Positions 52,836 to 63,057 of a DNA stretch of 64,000 nt are shown here, piece by piece. The notes under the pieces were generated by a model. That model did no database searches, had not been told where the DNA came from, and saw only the letters and a program-made list of their open reading frames with translations. The stretch is taken from positions 124,001 to 188,000 of the forward strand of contig CACPOY010000001.1 of NCBI GenBank assembly GCA_902635685.1, written 5' to 3'. Numbering within the stretch: the stretch's first letter is position 1; every line of letters starts with the position of its first letter. Source of the DNA: an uncultured Pelagibacteraceae bacterium (GTDB lineage Bacteria > Pseudomonadota > Alphaproteobacteria > Pelagibacterales > Pelagibacteraceae). Position numbers and translations under genes: made by a program.

Positions 52836-52854
52836 ACGAATCAAAATGATTCGT
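52836..52854. promoter_or_regulatory. Perfect inverted repeat (ACGAATCA-AAA-TGATTCGT) in the 5' leader of the basic peptide
   Basis: 8-bp perfect palindromic arms, 3-nt spacer, seen directly. Confidence 0.6.
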
Positions 52855-52864
52855 CATTAGGTTA

Positions 52865-52893
52865 TTTTTATTTTTTTATACGCGTTATGTCAA
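52865..52893 (-). promoter_or_regulatory. Candidate promoter for basic peptide (TTGACA at 52888..52893, weak -10 TAAAAA)
   Basis: Consensus -35 on minus strand with 17-nt spacer to a 4/6 -10 match. Confidence 0.4.
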
Positions 52894-53010
52894 TTATTTA
52901 ATTAGAGTTCAAAATTAATTTTAAAAATTATAATCAAAAAAAATTTAAAATATTTTTTATGCAAAAAAAGTTAATGTTTATGCGCTTTATAACCTAATAT
53001 TTTAACAATT

Positions 53011-54699
53011 TTAATAAAGTTTTTCTAAATCTTGTTTATATTTTTCTAAAATTTTTTTTCTTCTTAACTTTAAAGTTGGTGTCAACATTCCATTTTCAAT
53101 TGTAAATTCTTCTGTAATCAACTTAAATTTTTTTACTTTTTCTATTAATGATAAATTTTTATTTAAATTTTCTAAATAAAATTCAATTTCTTTTTTATTT
53201 TCTACACCTTCGGTTACAATTAATGCAACTAAATAAGTTTTTTTATCACCATATACAAAACTTTGTTTAATTTTATCATTAAGACATAATAAATTTTCAA
53301 TCTTAGATGGAGAAATATTATCTCCACCAAGGTTAACTATAATTTCCTTTTTTCTATCAGTAATTTTTAAATTTCCTTCACTTGTAATTTCACCAATATC
53401 ACCTGTATGTAACCAACCGTCTTTTAAAATCTCATCAGTTTCTTTTTCCATACCCCAATAACCAAGCATTACATTTTCACCTTTAACCAAAATCTCACCA
53501 TCCTTGGCAATTTTAACCTCATTAGTTCTAAAAGGTGGACCGACGGTTTCTATCTTTATTTTTCCAGGAATATTGCAGCTCACAACTGGTGATGTTTCAG
53601 TTAAGCCATATCCTTGAAGTGTTGGCAAACCTATGGAATTTAAAAATTCTCCAATTTTATGGTCCAAAGCACCTCCTCCAGAAACAAAGGCTTTTAAATT
53701 GCCACCAAACTGGTTTTTGACCTTTCTTCTTACCAATATTTCGCATAAATAATTAAGAATTTTTTCATTAAAATTAAGCTTTTCTTTATTTAAAGTTTTT
53801 ACTCCAAGTAAAATAGTTTTATTTATTAATTTTTTTTTCAAACCTTTTTGCTTAGAAAAATTAAAAGAAATTTTGCTAAATAGATTTTGATAAAATCTTG
53901 GAACAGCTGTCATAATTGTTGGCTTAGCAATAGCTATATTTTGTAATAATTTTTCTAAACTTTCAGCATAAAATACTTTTGCCCCAAGTGAAATTTGAAC
54001 GTATTGTACGGTATGTTCGTATGAGTGAGATAATGGCAGCCAAGTCAAAAAAGTCGGTGCATCTTTAGTAACTAGTGATTTTAAGATTTCTTGAGCACCC
54101 TCACAATTCGATAAGATACCTCCATGACTAAGCATAACGCCTTTAGGGTTTCCAGTTGTTCCAGATGTATAAATTATACATGCAAGATTTTTTCTTTCTA
54201 TATTTTTGTTAAAGTCTAATTCAAACTTTGAATTATTTTTGTGCAGAATATTTTCAATATTTTCAATTTTATCATTAATATTTTCAATTGAAAAAATTTT
54301 TATTTTATTTGAAATAAACTTTTTAATTTTATTTAATTGCGTATTATTTGAAACAATACATATTTTCGGCTTACAATCATTTAAAATATACTCATAATCT
54401 TTTTCTGAATAAGTCGTAAACAAAGGTACAGTAACTCCTCCTGCATTCATAACTGCTAGGTCTATCATTAGCCATTCTGGACGATTTTCAGATAATAAGA
54501 CACACCTATCACCTTTAGATAAGTGATTTTTTAAATTTTCAGATAAAATCTGAATATTTTGTGTAACTTCTTTCCAAGATAAAAATCCTTTTTTATTATC
54601 TTTTAACCATCTTAAAAACGGTTTGTCAGACCGAGACTGTATTTGATGACTTTTTTTAAAAAAAAGCTCAACTAAACTATTTAATTTACTTAATTCCAT
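53011..54699 (-). CDS. Long-chain acyl-CoA synthetase / AMP-binding protein
   Basis: ACIIYTSGTTGNPKGVMLSHGG, GYGLTETSPV, GWLHTGDIG. Confidence 0.94.
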   Translation of the reverse strand: MELSKLNSLVELFFKKSHQIQSRSDKPFLRWLKDNKKGFLSWKEVTQNIQILSENLKNHLSKGDRCVLLSENRPEWLMIDLAVMNAGGVTVPLFTTYSEKDYEYILNDCKPKICIVSNNTQLNKIKKFISNKIKIFSIENINDKIENIENILHKNNSKFELDFNKNIERKNLACIIYTSGTTGNPKGVMLSHGGILSNCEGAQEILKSLVTKDAPTFLTWLPLSHSYEHTVQYVQISLGAKVFYAESLEKLLQNIAIAKPTIMTAVPRFYQNLFSKISFNFSKQKGLKKKLINKTILLGVKTLNKEKLNFNEKILNYLCEILVRRKVKNQFGGNLKAFVSGGGALDHKIGEFLNSIGLPTLQGYGLTETSPVVSCNIPGKIKIETVGPPFRTNEVKIAKDGEILVKGENVMLGYWGMEKETDEILKDGWLHTGDIGEITSEGNLKITDRKKEIIVNLGGDNISPSKIENLLCLNDKIKQSFVYGDKKTYLVALIVTEGVENKKEIEFYLENLNKNLSLIEKVKKFKLITEEFTIENGMLTPTLKLRRKKILEKYKQDLEKLY

Positions 54700-54713
54700 A
54701 ATATGGTGGGCGA

Positions 54714-54788
54714 AGAGAGAATCGAACTCTCACTTCTTGCGAAACACGATTTTGAGTCGTGCGCGTCTACCAATTCCGCCATTCGCCC
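54714..54788 (-). tRNA. tRNA-Leu (anticodon CAA), CCA encoded
   Basis: rc GGGCGAATGGCGGAATTGGTAGACGC..CACGACTCAAAATCGTG..GAGTTCGATTCTCTCTTCGCCCACCA. Confidence 0.94.
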
Positions 54789-54847
54789 CTAATTATTTAA
54801 TAATTTATTAAATAGTATAAGAACTGAAATTATATTAAAACCAAAAA

Positions 54848-55453
54848 ATGTTTAAAAGTCTTTACAAAAAATGTTTAGATTTAGCAGGGCATAAAAGTTC
54901 TAAATATTACTTAGCAGTTGTCTCTTTTATTGAAAGTTCGTTTTTTCCTATTCCTCCAGATGTAATGGTTATTCCAATGGTGATATCAAAAAAAAATGAT
55001 TTCATTAAAATTTTTCTAATAACTACAATTTTTTCAGTTACTGGTGGAATGCTTGGCTATTTAATTGGGGCGTTTTTTTTTGAATTTGGTGCACACATCA
55101 TGAATTTTTATGGTTATGAAGATAAATTATCAAATATTAAAGATAATTTAATTAATAGTGAGGGGTTTTATGCCTGGCTAGGAATACTTTTTTTAGCTGG
55201 GTTTACCCCTCTTCCTTATAAAGTTTTTACTATTGCAAGCGGTCTAATAGGATTTAATTTTTTAATCTTTATTTTTATAAGTTTAATTTCAAGGGGATTA
55301 AGGTTTTTCGTAGTGTCATATCTTTCTTATAAGTTTGGAGATTTATTTAATGAGTTTATGAATAAACATGGGTCAAAATGGTTTACAATAATCGGAATTT
55401 TGATTGTTATAATTGGATTAATAATTTATCTAATTTTTAAATCTCATGTTTAA
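54848..55453 (+). CDS. DedA-family membrane protein
   Basis: SFIESSFFPIPPDVMVIPMV..GGMLGYLIGAFFFEFG, VTAGFTPLPYKVF-like region. Confidence 0.88.
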   Translation: MFKSLYKKCLDLAGHKSSKYYLAVVSFIESSFFPIPPDVMVIPMVISKKNDFIKIFLITTIFSVTGGMLGYLIGAFFFEFGAHIMNFYGYEDKLSNIKDNLINSEGFYAWLGILFLAGFTPLPYKVFTIASGLIGFNFLIFIFISLISRGLRFFVVSYLSYKFGDLFNEFMNKHGSKWFTIIGILIVIIGLIIYLIFKSHV

Positions 55454-55931
55454 CCTAAAATCTGAAATTTACTTAAAAATAATTTTTCTGTTTAGCCTTA
55501 TTGCACTAATTAGTGCATATTTTATTGAGTATGTTCTTGGTTATCAGCCATGTAACCTATGTTTAATTGAGAGAATTCCCTATGGTTTAAGCATTATTTT
55601 AACATCTCTAATATTAATATTAAAGAAAAATGAAAAATTCTTTATTGTATTGTTAATGGTTACTTTTGTTTTTTCTTTCGCAATTTCTTTGTATCATTTA
55701 GGTATTGAACAGGGCGTCTTTGATGAGTCTACTGTCTGTGCTGCTAAAGACTTTTCTGAGAATATAACAAAAGAGGATTTACTTGAACAATTAAGTAGAA
55801 GAACAATCAGCTGTAAAGATGTGACATTTAGAATTTTTGGATTATCACTAACTACTATTAATATTGTAATCGGTTTATTATTTATTATAACACTTACAAA
55901 AATTTATACTAAATATGAAAAAAAAAAATAG
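55446..55931 (+). CDS. DsbB-family disulfide bond formation protein
   Basis: YQPCNLCLIERIPY and second Cys pair VCAAK..SC. Confidence 0.88.
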   Translation: MFNLKSEIYLKIIFLFSLIALISAYFIEYVLGYQPCNLCLIERIPYGLSIILTSLILILKKNEKFFIVLLMVTFVFSFAISLYHLGIEQGVFDESTVCAAKDFSENITKEDLLEQLSRRTISCKDVTFRIFGLSLTTINIVIGLLFIITLTKIYTKYEKKK

Positions 55932-56445
55932 CAAAGTTGAAGAGTTTATTAGAGTTGATCATGCAGGTGAGAGGGGTGCAGTGAAAATTTATGAAGGTCA
56001 GCTATTAGCCTTAAATACAATTGTAAAAGATGAAAATCTAAAAAAAACAATTGAAGATATGAAGGTACATGAGATTGAGCATTGTCAATTTTTTGAAAAA
56101 GAGATTAAAAAAAGAGATATTGAACCAACAAAATTTTTACCATTATGGGATCTTCTTGGATTAGGCTTAGGTTTTGGCTCAACCATTCTTGGGAAAAAAG
56201 CAGCTATGCTATGTACTGCTTCTGTTGAAGAAGTTATCGACGAGCATTATCAAGATCAGATAAATCAACTAGGTCCAGAGGAAAAAAATTTGAAGAAAAA
56301 AATTATTAAATTTAGGAATGATGAACTACATCACAAAGATATAGCTTATGAAAAAGGTGCTACAAAAAAAGGATTTTATTCAATTATGGATAAAATAATA
56401 AAAACTGGATCAAAGATTGCAATCCGTATTTCTGAAAAGGTTTAA
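55915..56445 (+). CDS. coq7: Ubiquinone biosynthesis hydroxylase Coq7
   Basis: FIRVDHAGERGAVKIYEGQ, EIEHCQFFE, EEVIDEHYQDQ, DELHHKD di-iron motifs. Confidence 0.95.
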   Translation: MKKKNSKVEEFIRVDHAGERGAVKIYEGQLLALNTIVKDENLKKTIEDMKVHEIEHCQFFEKEIKKRDIEPTKFLPLWDLLGLGLGFGSTILGKKAAMLCTASVEEVIDEHYQDQINQLGPEEKNLKKKIIKFRNDELHHKDIAYEKGATKKGFYSIMDKIIKTGSKIAIRISEKV

Positions 56446-56448
56446 ATT

Positions 56449-57018
56449 TTAAGCTTCCAACTCTACATCCCAATATAAATAATCCATCCAGCTTTTATGT
56501 AAGTAATTTGGAGGAAAATTTTTTCCGTTACGATGTAAATCTTCTGTCGTAGGTCGGTAAGGATAGCTAGATAATTTCATTCCAGATTTTTTTAGTAATT
56601 TTCCACCTTTTTTTACATTGCATGCAGAACATGCTGTAACTACATTATCCCAATTAGTCTCTCCCCCTTTGGATCTAGGTAATAAATGGTCAAAGGTAAG
56701 TTCTTCTCCACTCCCACAATATTGACATGAAAATTTATCTCTAAGGAAAACGTTAAATCTTGTAAAACTTGGTTGTGTTTGTGGTACTATATAATCTTTC
56801 AATGCAATAACGCTAGGCAATTGCATATTAAATGATGGACTTCTAACTATTCTATCATAAGTGCTTACTATAATTACTCTATCTAAAAATACGGATTTAA
56901 CAGTATCCTGCCATGACCATAAAGATAAAGGATAATAGCTTAAAGGCCTATAATCAGCATTTAATACCAATGCTGGGCATTTTTCCAAAGAGACGTCCCT
57001 ATCAATAAAATTATTCAT
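56449..57018 (-). CDS. HNH endonuclease family protein
   Basis: CQYCGSGEELTFDHLLPRSKGGETNWDNVVTACSACN. Confidence 0.92.
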   Translation of the reverse strand: MNNFIDRDVSLEKCPALVLNADYRPLSYYPLSLWSWQDTVKSVFLDRVIIVSTYDRIVRSPSFNMQLPSVIALKDYIVPQTQPSFTRFNVFLRDKFSCQYCGSGEELTFDHLLPRSKGGETNWDNVVTACSACNVKKGGKLLKKSGMKLSSYPYRPTTEDLHRNGKNFPPNYLHKSWMDYLYWDVELEA

Positions 57019-57055
57019 TAAGAAAACATAACTTATTAAAAAAATATTTCAATCT

Positions 57056-57715
57056 TTAGACAAGATTAAATTTTTTGAGAATATAATTTAATGCTATACT
57101 TGATGCCTGAACAGGAATATGATGGTCGCAGCCTTTAATTAAATGAGTTTCAATTTGAATGTTATTCCTTATAAAAAAATCTTTTGCTTCTAGCAAAAAG
57201 TTGGCTGGAACTACTTGATCTAAATCACCATGGATCAATAATGTATTTGTAGAGGTCTTTTTTCTGTTTTTTAAATTTTCTTGATTTATAATTTTTCCTG
57301 AAAAACCAATAATGCTATTGTATTCTTTTTCAGAGGTTAAGCCTAGATTAATAGCCATCATACAACCTTGGCTAAATCCTGATAAACAAATTTTATTATT
57401 TTCTAAATCAAATTCCTCTTTTATTTCAACTATAAATTTATTTAATATTTTTTCGGCTTTTATGGACTCATCTAAAATATAACTTGAATCATTTTTTGTT
57501 AAATCAAACCACTGGAAACCTGATGGGTTAATTGGACATGTCTCATGACCGTCTGGACAAATAAATATAGTATTCGGCAAATGTCTTTTCCAATTTAATG
57601 AAAGCATGCTTATATCTTTTCCATCTCCACCATAACCGTGTAGTAAAATTATAGCATTTTTAATTTCCAAATTATTTTCTGGTTTAATAATTGTTGAATT
57701 AAGGCAAAATGTCAT
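57056..57715 (-). CDS. Phospholipase/carboxylesterase (alpha/beta hydrolase)
   Basis: ILLHGYGGDGKDI, LSGFSQGCMMAINLG, HGDLDQVVP. Confidence 0.92.
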   Translation of the reverse strand: MTFCLNSTIIKPENNLEIKNAIILLHGYGGDGKDISMLSLNWKRHLPNTIFICPDGHETCPINPSGFQWFDLTKNDSSYILDESIKAEKILNKFIVEIKEEFDLENNKICLSGFSQGCMMAINLGLTSEKEYNSIIGFSGKIINQENLKNRKKTSTNTLLIHGDLDQVVPANFLLEAKDFFIRNNIQIETHLIKGCDHHIPVQASSIALNYILKKFNLV

Positions 57716-57768
57716 ATCATATAATTTATGTTTTTTTATTTTAAAAACAGATTACAATCTTTTAATAT

Positions 57769-57972
57769 ATGATTTCTGGAGTATTAGTAAAAGTAATATC
57801 ATTAACTTTGTTAATGGCAGTTGGAATAGTCCTAATCCTTGGAATTGGTACTTTATTTAAAGGAGGCAAAACAAGCAAAAAATATTCCAACAAATTAATG
57901 CAGTTAAGGGTATTGTTGCAATTTATTGCTGTTATAGCATTGGTGGTTTTTGCTTACTTTTTTAAAAATTAA
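57769..57972 (+). CDS. HIG1-domain-like twin-TM protein
   Basis: 67 aa; two TM helices with G..SKKYSNKLMQLRVLLQFIAV between. Confidence 0.8.
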   Translation: MISGVLVKVISLTLLMAVGIVLILGIGTLFKGGKTSKKYSNKLMQLRVLLQFIAVIALVVFAYFFKN

Positions 57973-58478
57973 TTAAAATTACTCAACCATCTTATAAATT
58001 CTTCATTTTCAAAATTTATTGATCCGACAATTCTTGCAAACTCAAGTCCATCTTTATTTAATAAAATTGTGGTAGGTATACCCCTTAAACCAAATTTTTT
58101 GGCCAGAATTATTTGTGAGTCAAAATATGTATCTAAATTTTTAATTTTAAGGTCATTAAAAAAATTTATGGCTTTTTCTTCACTCTCTTGACCTACATTT
58201 ATAGGAAATATCTTTAAATTATCTAAATTGGCTTTTTTATCTAATAAATCTAGAGAGGGCATTTCTTCTTTACAAGGAGCGCACCAAGTTGCCCAAAAAT
58301 TCAGCAAGATTAATTTTCCTTTAAAATCCTCTAAGTTTATCTGTTCCTTTTTAGAGTTTAAGAATGTTAAATCATCATATTTCTTTAATTCTTTGTTGAT
58401 AACGAGATTTTTTATATTAGTTATCTCGTTTGCAACCGAATTAGAAACTAAAATAATAAATATTATTAAAATTCTCAT
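57969..58478 (-). CDS. TlpA-like thioredoxin-fold protein
   Basis: LLNFWATWCAPCKEEMPSL, GIPTTILLNKDG. Confidence 0.92.
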   Translation of the reverse strand: MRILIIFIILVSNSVANEITNIKNLVINKELKKYDDLTFLNSKKEQINLEDFKGKLILLNFWATWCAPCKEEMPSLDLLDKKANLDNLKIFPINVGQESEEKAINFFNDLKIKNLDTYFDSQIILAKKFGLRGIPTTILLNKDGLEFARIVGSINFENEEFIRWLSNFN

Positions 58479-58502
58479 GCTAAAAAGGTATAATTAATTA
58501 TC

Positions 58503-59894
58503 ATGACAAAAAATAAAAACAACCAGGCAATATGGGGCGCTAGAATCAAGGCAAACACATCATCAATTTATCAAAAAGCTGGTAGCTCTATAAATGTAGA
58601 TAAAAGACTTTACAAAGAGGATATAGCTGCATCTATAGCACACGTAGAAATGTTATTCAGGCAGAAGATAATTTCTTTTAAAATTAAGAATAAAATTGTT
58701 TATGGCCTTAATAAGATTGAAAAGGAAATTTCCAAAAAAAAATTTCAATTTAATGAGAAGTACGAGGATATTCATTTAAATATTGAAAAAAGACTTTTTC
58801 AAATTATTGGGGATGAGGCAGGCTATCTTCATATTGCGAGATCAAGAAATGATCAGGTAATTACAGATTTTAAAATTTGGATCAGATCTGCTTCAAAAAA
58901 AATTATAATTAGAATAAATAACATAATTAAAAGTTCATTAAAGTTAGCTGAAAAAAATATAGATACTATTATGCCTGGTTTCACCCATCTCAGAAATGCT
59001 CAGGCAATTTCATTTGCACATTACATAATGGCTTATATTGAAATGTTTGAGAGAGATAAAAAAAGATTTTCTAATAATTTGGAGAATTTGAGTGAAAATC
59101 CTTTAGGTGCTGCTGCACTCACTGGAACATCCTTTAATATCGACAGAGATTACACCTCAAAAAAATTAGGCTTTAAGAGACCAACAAAGAACTCAATCGA
59201 CACAGTTTCTGATAGAGATTTTGTTTTAGATTTTTTATTTAGTGTATCTATCTGCTCTATGCATATTTCTAGAATAGCCGAGGAGCTCATTATATGGAAC
59301 TCAGACGGCTTCAAACTAATAAATTTATCGGATAAAGTAGTTACGGGCTCATCAATAATGCCTCAAAAGAAAAATCCAGATCTTTTAGAATTCATAAGAG
59401 GAAAATCAGGGATTTCTTATGGAAATCTCTTTGCCATGCTTACAATTTTGAAAGGTTTACCATTGTCATATTTTAAAGATCTTCAGGATGATAAAGTAAT
59501 AATTTTTAAATCTTTTGATACATTATCAGATTGTTTGAAAATATTTGATGAAATTCTCAAGAACTTAAGTCCCAATAAAAAGAGAATGTTGGAACTTGCT
59601 AGCCATGGCTATATTACTGCTACAGATTTAGCTGATTATCTCGTTATAAATCATTCAATCCCTTTTAGAAAAGCTTATCAGAAAACTGCAAAAATAGTTA
59701 ATTTAGCTGAAAAGAAAAAGAAAAGACTTGATGAATTAACTTTAGAGGAATTAAAAATAGTTGAACCAAAACTATCAAAAGATGTTTTAAAGGTATTTGA
59801 TTTGAAGAATTCTATAAAATCAAAAAAATCTTATGGTGGAACGTCTTTTGTAAATATAAAAAAAATGATAATGAACTATAAAAAACAAAAATGA
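58503..59894 (+). CDS. argH: Argininosuccinate lyase
   Basis: HIARSRNDQVITD, GSSIMPQKKNPDLLEFIRGK. Confidence 0.97.
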   Translation: MTKNKNNQAIWGARIKANTSSIYQKAGSSINVDKRLYKEDIAASIAHVEMLFRQKIISFKIKNKIVYGLNKIEKEISKKKFQFNEKYEDIHLNIEKRLFQIIGDEAGYLHIARSRNDQVITDFKIWIRSASKKIIIRINNIIKSSLKLAEKNIDTIMPGFTHLRNAQAISFAHYIMAYIEMFERDKKRFSNNLENLSENPLGAAALTGTSFNIDRDYTSKKLGFKRPTKNSIDTVSDRDFVLDFLFSVSICSMHISRIAEELIIWNSDGFKLINLSDKVVTGSSIMPQKKNPDLLEFIRGKSGISYGNLFAMLTILKGLPLSYFKDLQDDKVIIFKSFDTLSDCLKIFDEILKNLSPNKKRMLELASHGYITATDLADYLVINHSIPFRKAYQKTAKIVNLAEKKKKRLDELTLEELKIVEPKLSKDVLKVFDLKNSIKSKKSYGGTSFVNIKKMIMNYKKQK

Positions 59895-60022
59895 AAAAAA
59901 AATTATTTCTAAGTTTAATATTTATAACCTTTTTAATATCGTGTGGGAAAAAAGGTGATCCAGAATATGAAGGACGCTTAGATGGAACAATAATTCAAAA
60001 TAAAATTGTCAAAATATCCTAA
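59891..60022 (+). CDS. Small LptM/YifL-like lipoprotein (43 aa), absent from supplied ORF track
   Basis: MKKKLFLSLIFITFLISCGKKGDPEYEGRLDGTIIQNKIVKIS*; lipobox LISC then GKKGDPEYEG; overlaps argH stop and lysA start. Confidence 0.85.
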   Translation: MKKKLFLSLIFITFLISCGKKGDPEYEGRLDGTIIQNKIVKIS

Positions 60023-61236
60023 TGAAATACTTGAAAAAAAAACTTACTATTGAAAATGTGAAAGTTGATTATATAGCTAAGAAATATGGAACACCCACAT
60101 ATTGTTATTCTTACTCAGAATTAAAGAAAAATATCAATAATTTCAAAAATAGTTTTAGATCTTTTTCTCCATTAATATGCTTTGCAGTTAAATCTAATAC
60201 TAATGTTAATTTAATTAAAGAAATTAAAAAATTTGGTCTTGGCGCTGATGTGGTATCAGTGGGAGAATTAATGATGGCTATTAAAGCTGGAATTAGCCCA
60301 AAAAAAATAGTCTTTTCTGGAGTTGGCAAAACTTTTGATGAAATTAAATATGCTGTTAATAAAAATATATTTTTGATTAATGCTGAATCAGAAAGTGAAA
60401 TTAAGCAAATTGAAAAAATTGCAAAATCAAAAAAAAAGAAAATACAAATTGGTATTAGACTAAATCCTAATACGGATGCAAAAACTTTAAGTCAAATCTC
60501 TACTGGCAAAAAGGAAAATAAATTTGGAGTTAATAGTAAAACTTTTATTAAACTTATAAATAATTATAAAAATTCAAAAAATATTGAAATAAAATGTTTA
60601 AGTGTTCATATTGGAAGTCAAATTCTTGATCACAAACCTTATGAAAAAATGCTTAAATCTATTACAAAAATACTTGAAATAACTAAATATAAATTTGAGT
60701 TTATCGATCTTGGTGGTGGTATGGGAATTTCCTATGATAATAAACAAAATAGTCTAGATTATAAAAAGTATTACTTAGTAATTAAAAAATTTTTAAATAA
60801 ATACAAGTCCAAAATTATATTTGAACCTGGCAGGTCTATCATAGGAAATACTGGTACTTTAATTAGTAAAATAATTTATATTAAAAAAAGTGGAAAAAAA
60901 AACTTCATTATTTTAGATGCTGCAATGAATGATTTAATGAGGCCAGCTTTATATGGGGCAACTCATAGGATAATGCCCTCATTAAAGAAAAATAAAATAT
61001 ATAATGAAAATCACGAATTCGTTGGGCCAATCTGTGAGAGCACAGATAGTTTTTTGAATTTAAAAAAATTTCAAGAATTAAGAGAAAATGAAATTATTGT
61101 TATATGCGATGTGGGTGCATACGGTATGTCTCTAAGCTCAAATTATAACTTGAGGCCGAAACCAATCGAATTACTTATAAAGGGATCTAAAATAAAGATT
61201 ATTAAAAAAAGACAAAGGCATAAAGATTTTATCTAG
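60022..61236 (+). CDS. lysA: Diaminopimelate decarboxylase
   Basis: ICFAVKSNTNVNLI, GLGADVVSVGELMMA, CLSVHIGSQI, CDVGAYGMSLSSNYN. Confidence 0.96.
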   Translation: MKYLKKKLTIENVKVDYIAKKYGTPTYCYSYSELKKNINNFKNSFRSFSPLICFAVKSNTNVNLIKEIKKFGLGADVVSVGELMMAIKAGISPKKIVFSGVGKTFDEIKYAVNKNIFLINAESESEIKQIEKIAKSKKKKIQIGIRLNPNTDAKTLSQISTGKKENKFGVNSKTFIKLINNYKNSKNIEIKCLSVHIGSQILDHKPYEKMLKSITKILEITKYKFEFIDLGGGMGISYDNKQNSLDYKKYYLVIKKFLNKYKSKIIFEPGRSIIGNTGTLISKIIYIKKSGKKNFIILDAAMNDLMRPALYGATHRIMPSLKKNKIYNENHEFVGPICESTDSFLNLKKFQELRENEIIVICDVGAYGMSLSSNYNLRPKPIELLIKGSKIKIIKKRQRHKDFI

Positions 61237-61246
61237 CTTTTGAAAG

Positions 61247-61948
61247 ATGATTAGAAACTTTTTATTTTCAACTTTCTTTTTTAGTGGAATATTAATAATT
61301 TCATTAATCTTTTTACCATCTTTTTTTTTTCCTCAAAAAATAGCTTTATTTGGTGGTAAAATAATGGGTTACTGGACAGGTATTTGTTTAAGATTTTTTT
61401 TGAGTACAAAAATTGAGATAAAGGGTAAAGAAAATATTATTAAGAATGAAAAGTTTTTTATAGCTGCATCTCACCAGTCTATGTTTGAAACTTTCTACTT
61501 ACAGACTATATTTAACTCTCCAATTTTTATTCTCAAAAAAGAACTGACTTATATTCCTATTTTTGGTTGGTATTTGAAAAAAATTGGATCTGTTTCAATT
61601 AAAAGAAACAAGGTTTCTAAAGATAATTTAAATTTTTTTGGTAATATTTCTGAAAAATTAATGAATACCAAGAGACCTTTAATAATTTTTCCGCAAGGAA
61701 CAAGGGTTTTACCACATGAACGTCCTCCTTTTAAGAAAGGTGTATCTAGGATTTATGAGGAATTAAAAATTATATGCCAGCCAGTTGCAATTAATTCAGG
61801 ATATGTTTGGCCAAAGAGAGGAATTAAAAATAATAAAAGAACAATAATAATTTCAATTTTAAAACCCATACACCCCGGTATATCTAAAGATGAGTTTCTA
61901 AAAAATCTTGAAAACTGCATTTATTCTGAGCTCGATTTACTATGTTAG
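61247..61948 (+). CDS. 1-acyl-sn-glycerol-3-phosphate acyltransferase-like
   Basis: AASHQSMFETFYLQ (HX4D/E), FPQGTRVLP. Confidence 0.92.
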   Translation: MIRNFLFSTFFFSGILIISLIFLPSFFFPQKIALFGGKIMGYWTGICLRFFLSTKIEIKGKENIIKNEKFFIAASHQSMFETFYLQTIFNSPIFILKKELTYIPIFGWYLKKIGSVSIKRNKVSKDNLNFFGNISEKLMNTKRPLIIFPQGTRVLPHERPPFKKGVSRIYEELKIICQPVAINSGYVWPKRGIKNNKRTIIISILKPIHPGISKDEFLKNLENCIYSELDLLC

Positions 61949-63057
61949 CCCTTCATTGGCATAACGACAAATATACTATTAAAATCTCCAGGATCTTTAA
62001 TCAACGCAGGCGAGCCACTATCATTAAGATATATTTCAACTTTTTCTCCATCTAATTGTGATGCAATGTCAATCAAGTATCTCGAATTAAAACTTATTTC
62101 TAAATCATGATCAAATTTTACCGATAACGTTTCTTTCCCATCTCCACTATTTGTATTATTTACTGATAAGTTTAAAATATCTTTTTCTAAACTAAATTTT
62201 ACTCCATCTTTTTTGTCTAGTGAAACCGAGGCTACTCTATCAACTGAATTTAAAAAAAGTTTTAAATCTATCTCTAACTTTTTTTGATTATTTTTTGGTA
62301 TGACCTGTATATAATTAGGAAATTTTCCATCAATTAACTTTGATATTAAAATACTATTATTTAATTCAAATTTAATTTTTGATTTAATATTAGAAATTTT
62401 TACATCACCATCATAATTATCTAATAAAGAGCATAATTGAAAAATAGTTTTTTTTGGTAATATTATAGGTTCGAAAGTTATATCTTCATCTAATCTTATT
62501 TTAGATATTGACATCCTATGACTATCAGTTGCTGCAGCTGTTAAATAATTTTTATCTTCAAATTCTGTTTTATGGATATAAATGCCACTTAAGTAGTGTC
62601 TTGTTTCATCATTCGAAATAGAAAATTTACATTTATTCAAAAGTTTAAGAAGTTGTTTAGATTTGATAACAAAAACATCTTGATTAAAATCCTCTCCAGT
62701 TACCGGAAATTCTGAAGCACTCATACAATTAAGATTAAAATTAGATTTTTCTGATTGCAAATTTAATTTACTCTTTTCATTAAGCGTTAGATTAATTTTT
62801 TTTCCAGAAGAAAGTTTTCTTATAATATCATACAATGTAGATGAGGTTGTTGTGGTTGTTCCTTCCTCTAAAACTTCAACATTTTTTATATGATGAATAA
62901 ATATCAAATCTAAATCAGTAGCTGTCAATGTGAGATTTGAACTTTGAGCATTCAAGAGTATGTTTGACAAAATTGGAAGTGTACTTCTTTTTTCTATTAC
63001 CCCTTGACAATAATTTAAAGCTTGCTGAAAATCTTGTTGGTTTACATTAAATTTCAT
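61945..63057 (-). CDS. dnaN: DNA polymerase III beta subunit (sliding clamp)
   Basis: 370 aa; RSTLPILSNILL, C-terminal IFVVMPMKG. Confidence 0.96.
   Translation of the reverse strand: MKFNVNQQDFQQALNYCQGVIEKRSTLPILSNILLNAQSSNLTLTATDLDLIFIHHIKNVEVLEEGTTTTTSSTLYDIIRKLSSGKKINLTLNEKSKLNLQSEKSNFNLNCMSASEFPVTGEDFNQDVFVIKSKQLLKLLNKCKFSISNDETRHYLSGIYIHKTEFEDKNYLTAAATDSHRMSISKIRLDEDITFEPIILPKKTIFQLCSLLDNYDGDVKISNIKSKIKFELNNSILISKLIDGKFPNYIQVIPKNNQKKLEIDLKLFLNSVDRVASVSLDKKDGVKFSLEKDILNLSVNNTNSGDGKETLSVKFDHDLEISFNSRYLIDIASQLDGEKVEIYLNDSGSPALIKDPGDFNSIFVVMPMKG

Noticed and set aside
56449-57018. HNH endonuclease as a defence/homing element
   Set aside because: Resembles the common chromosomal HNH family protein found in many Alphaproteobacteria; no defence neighbours
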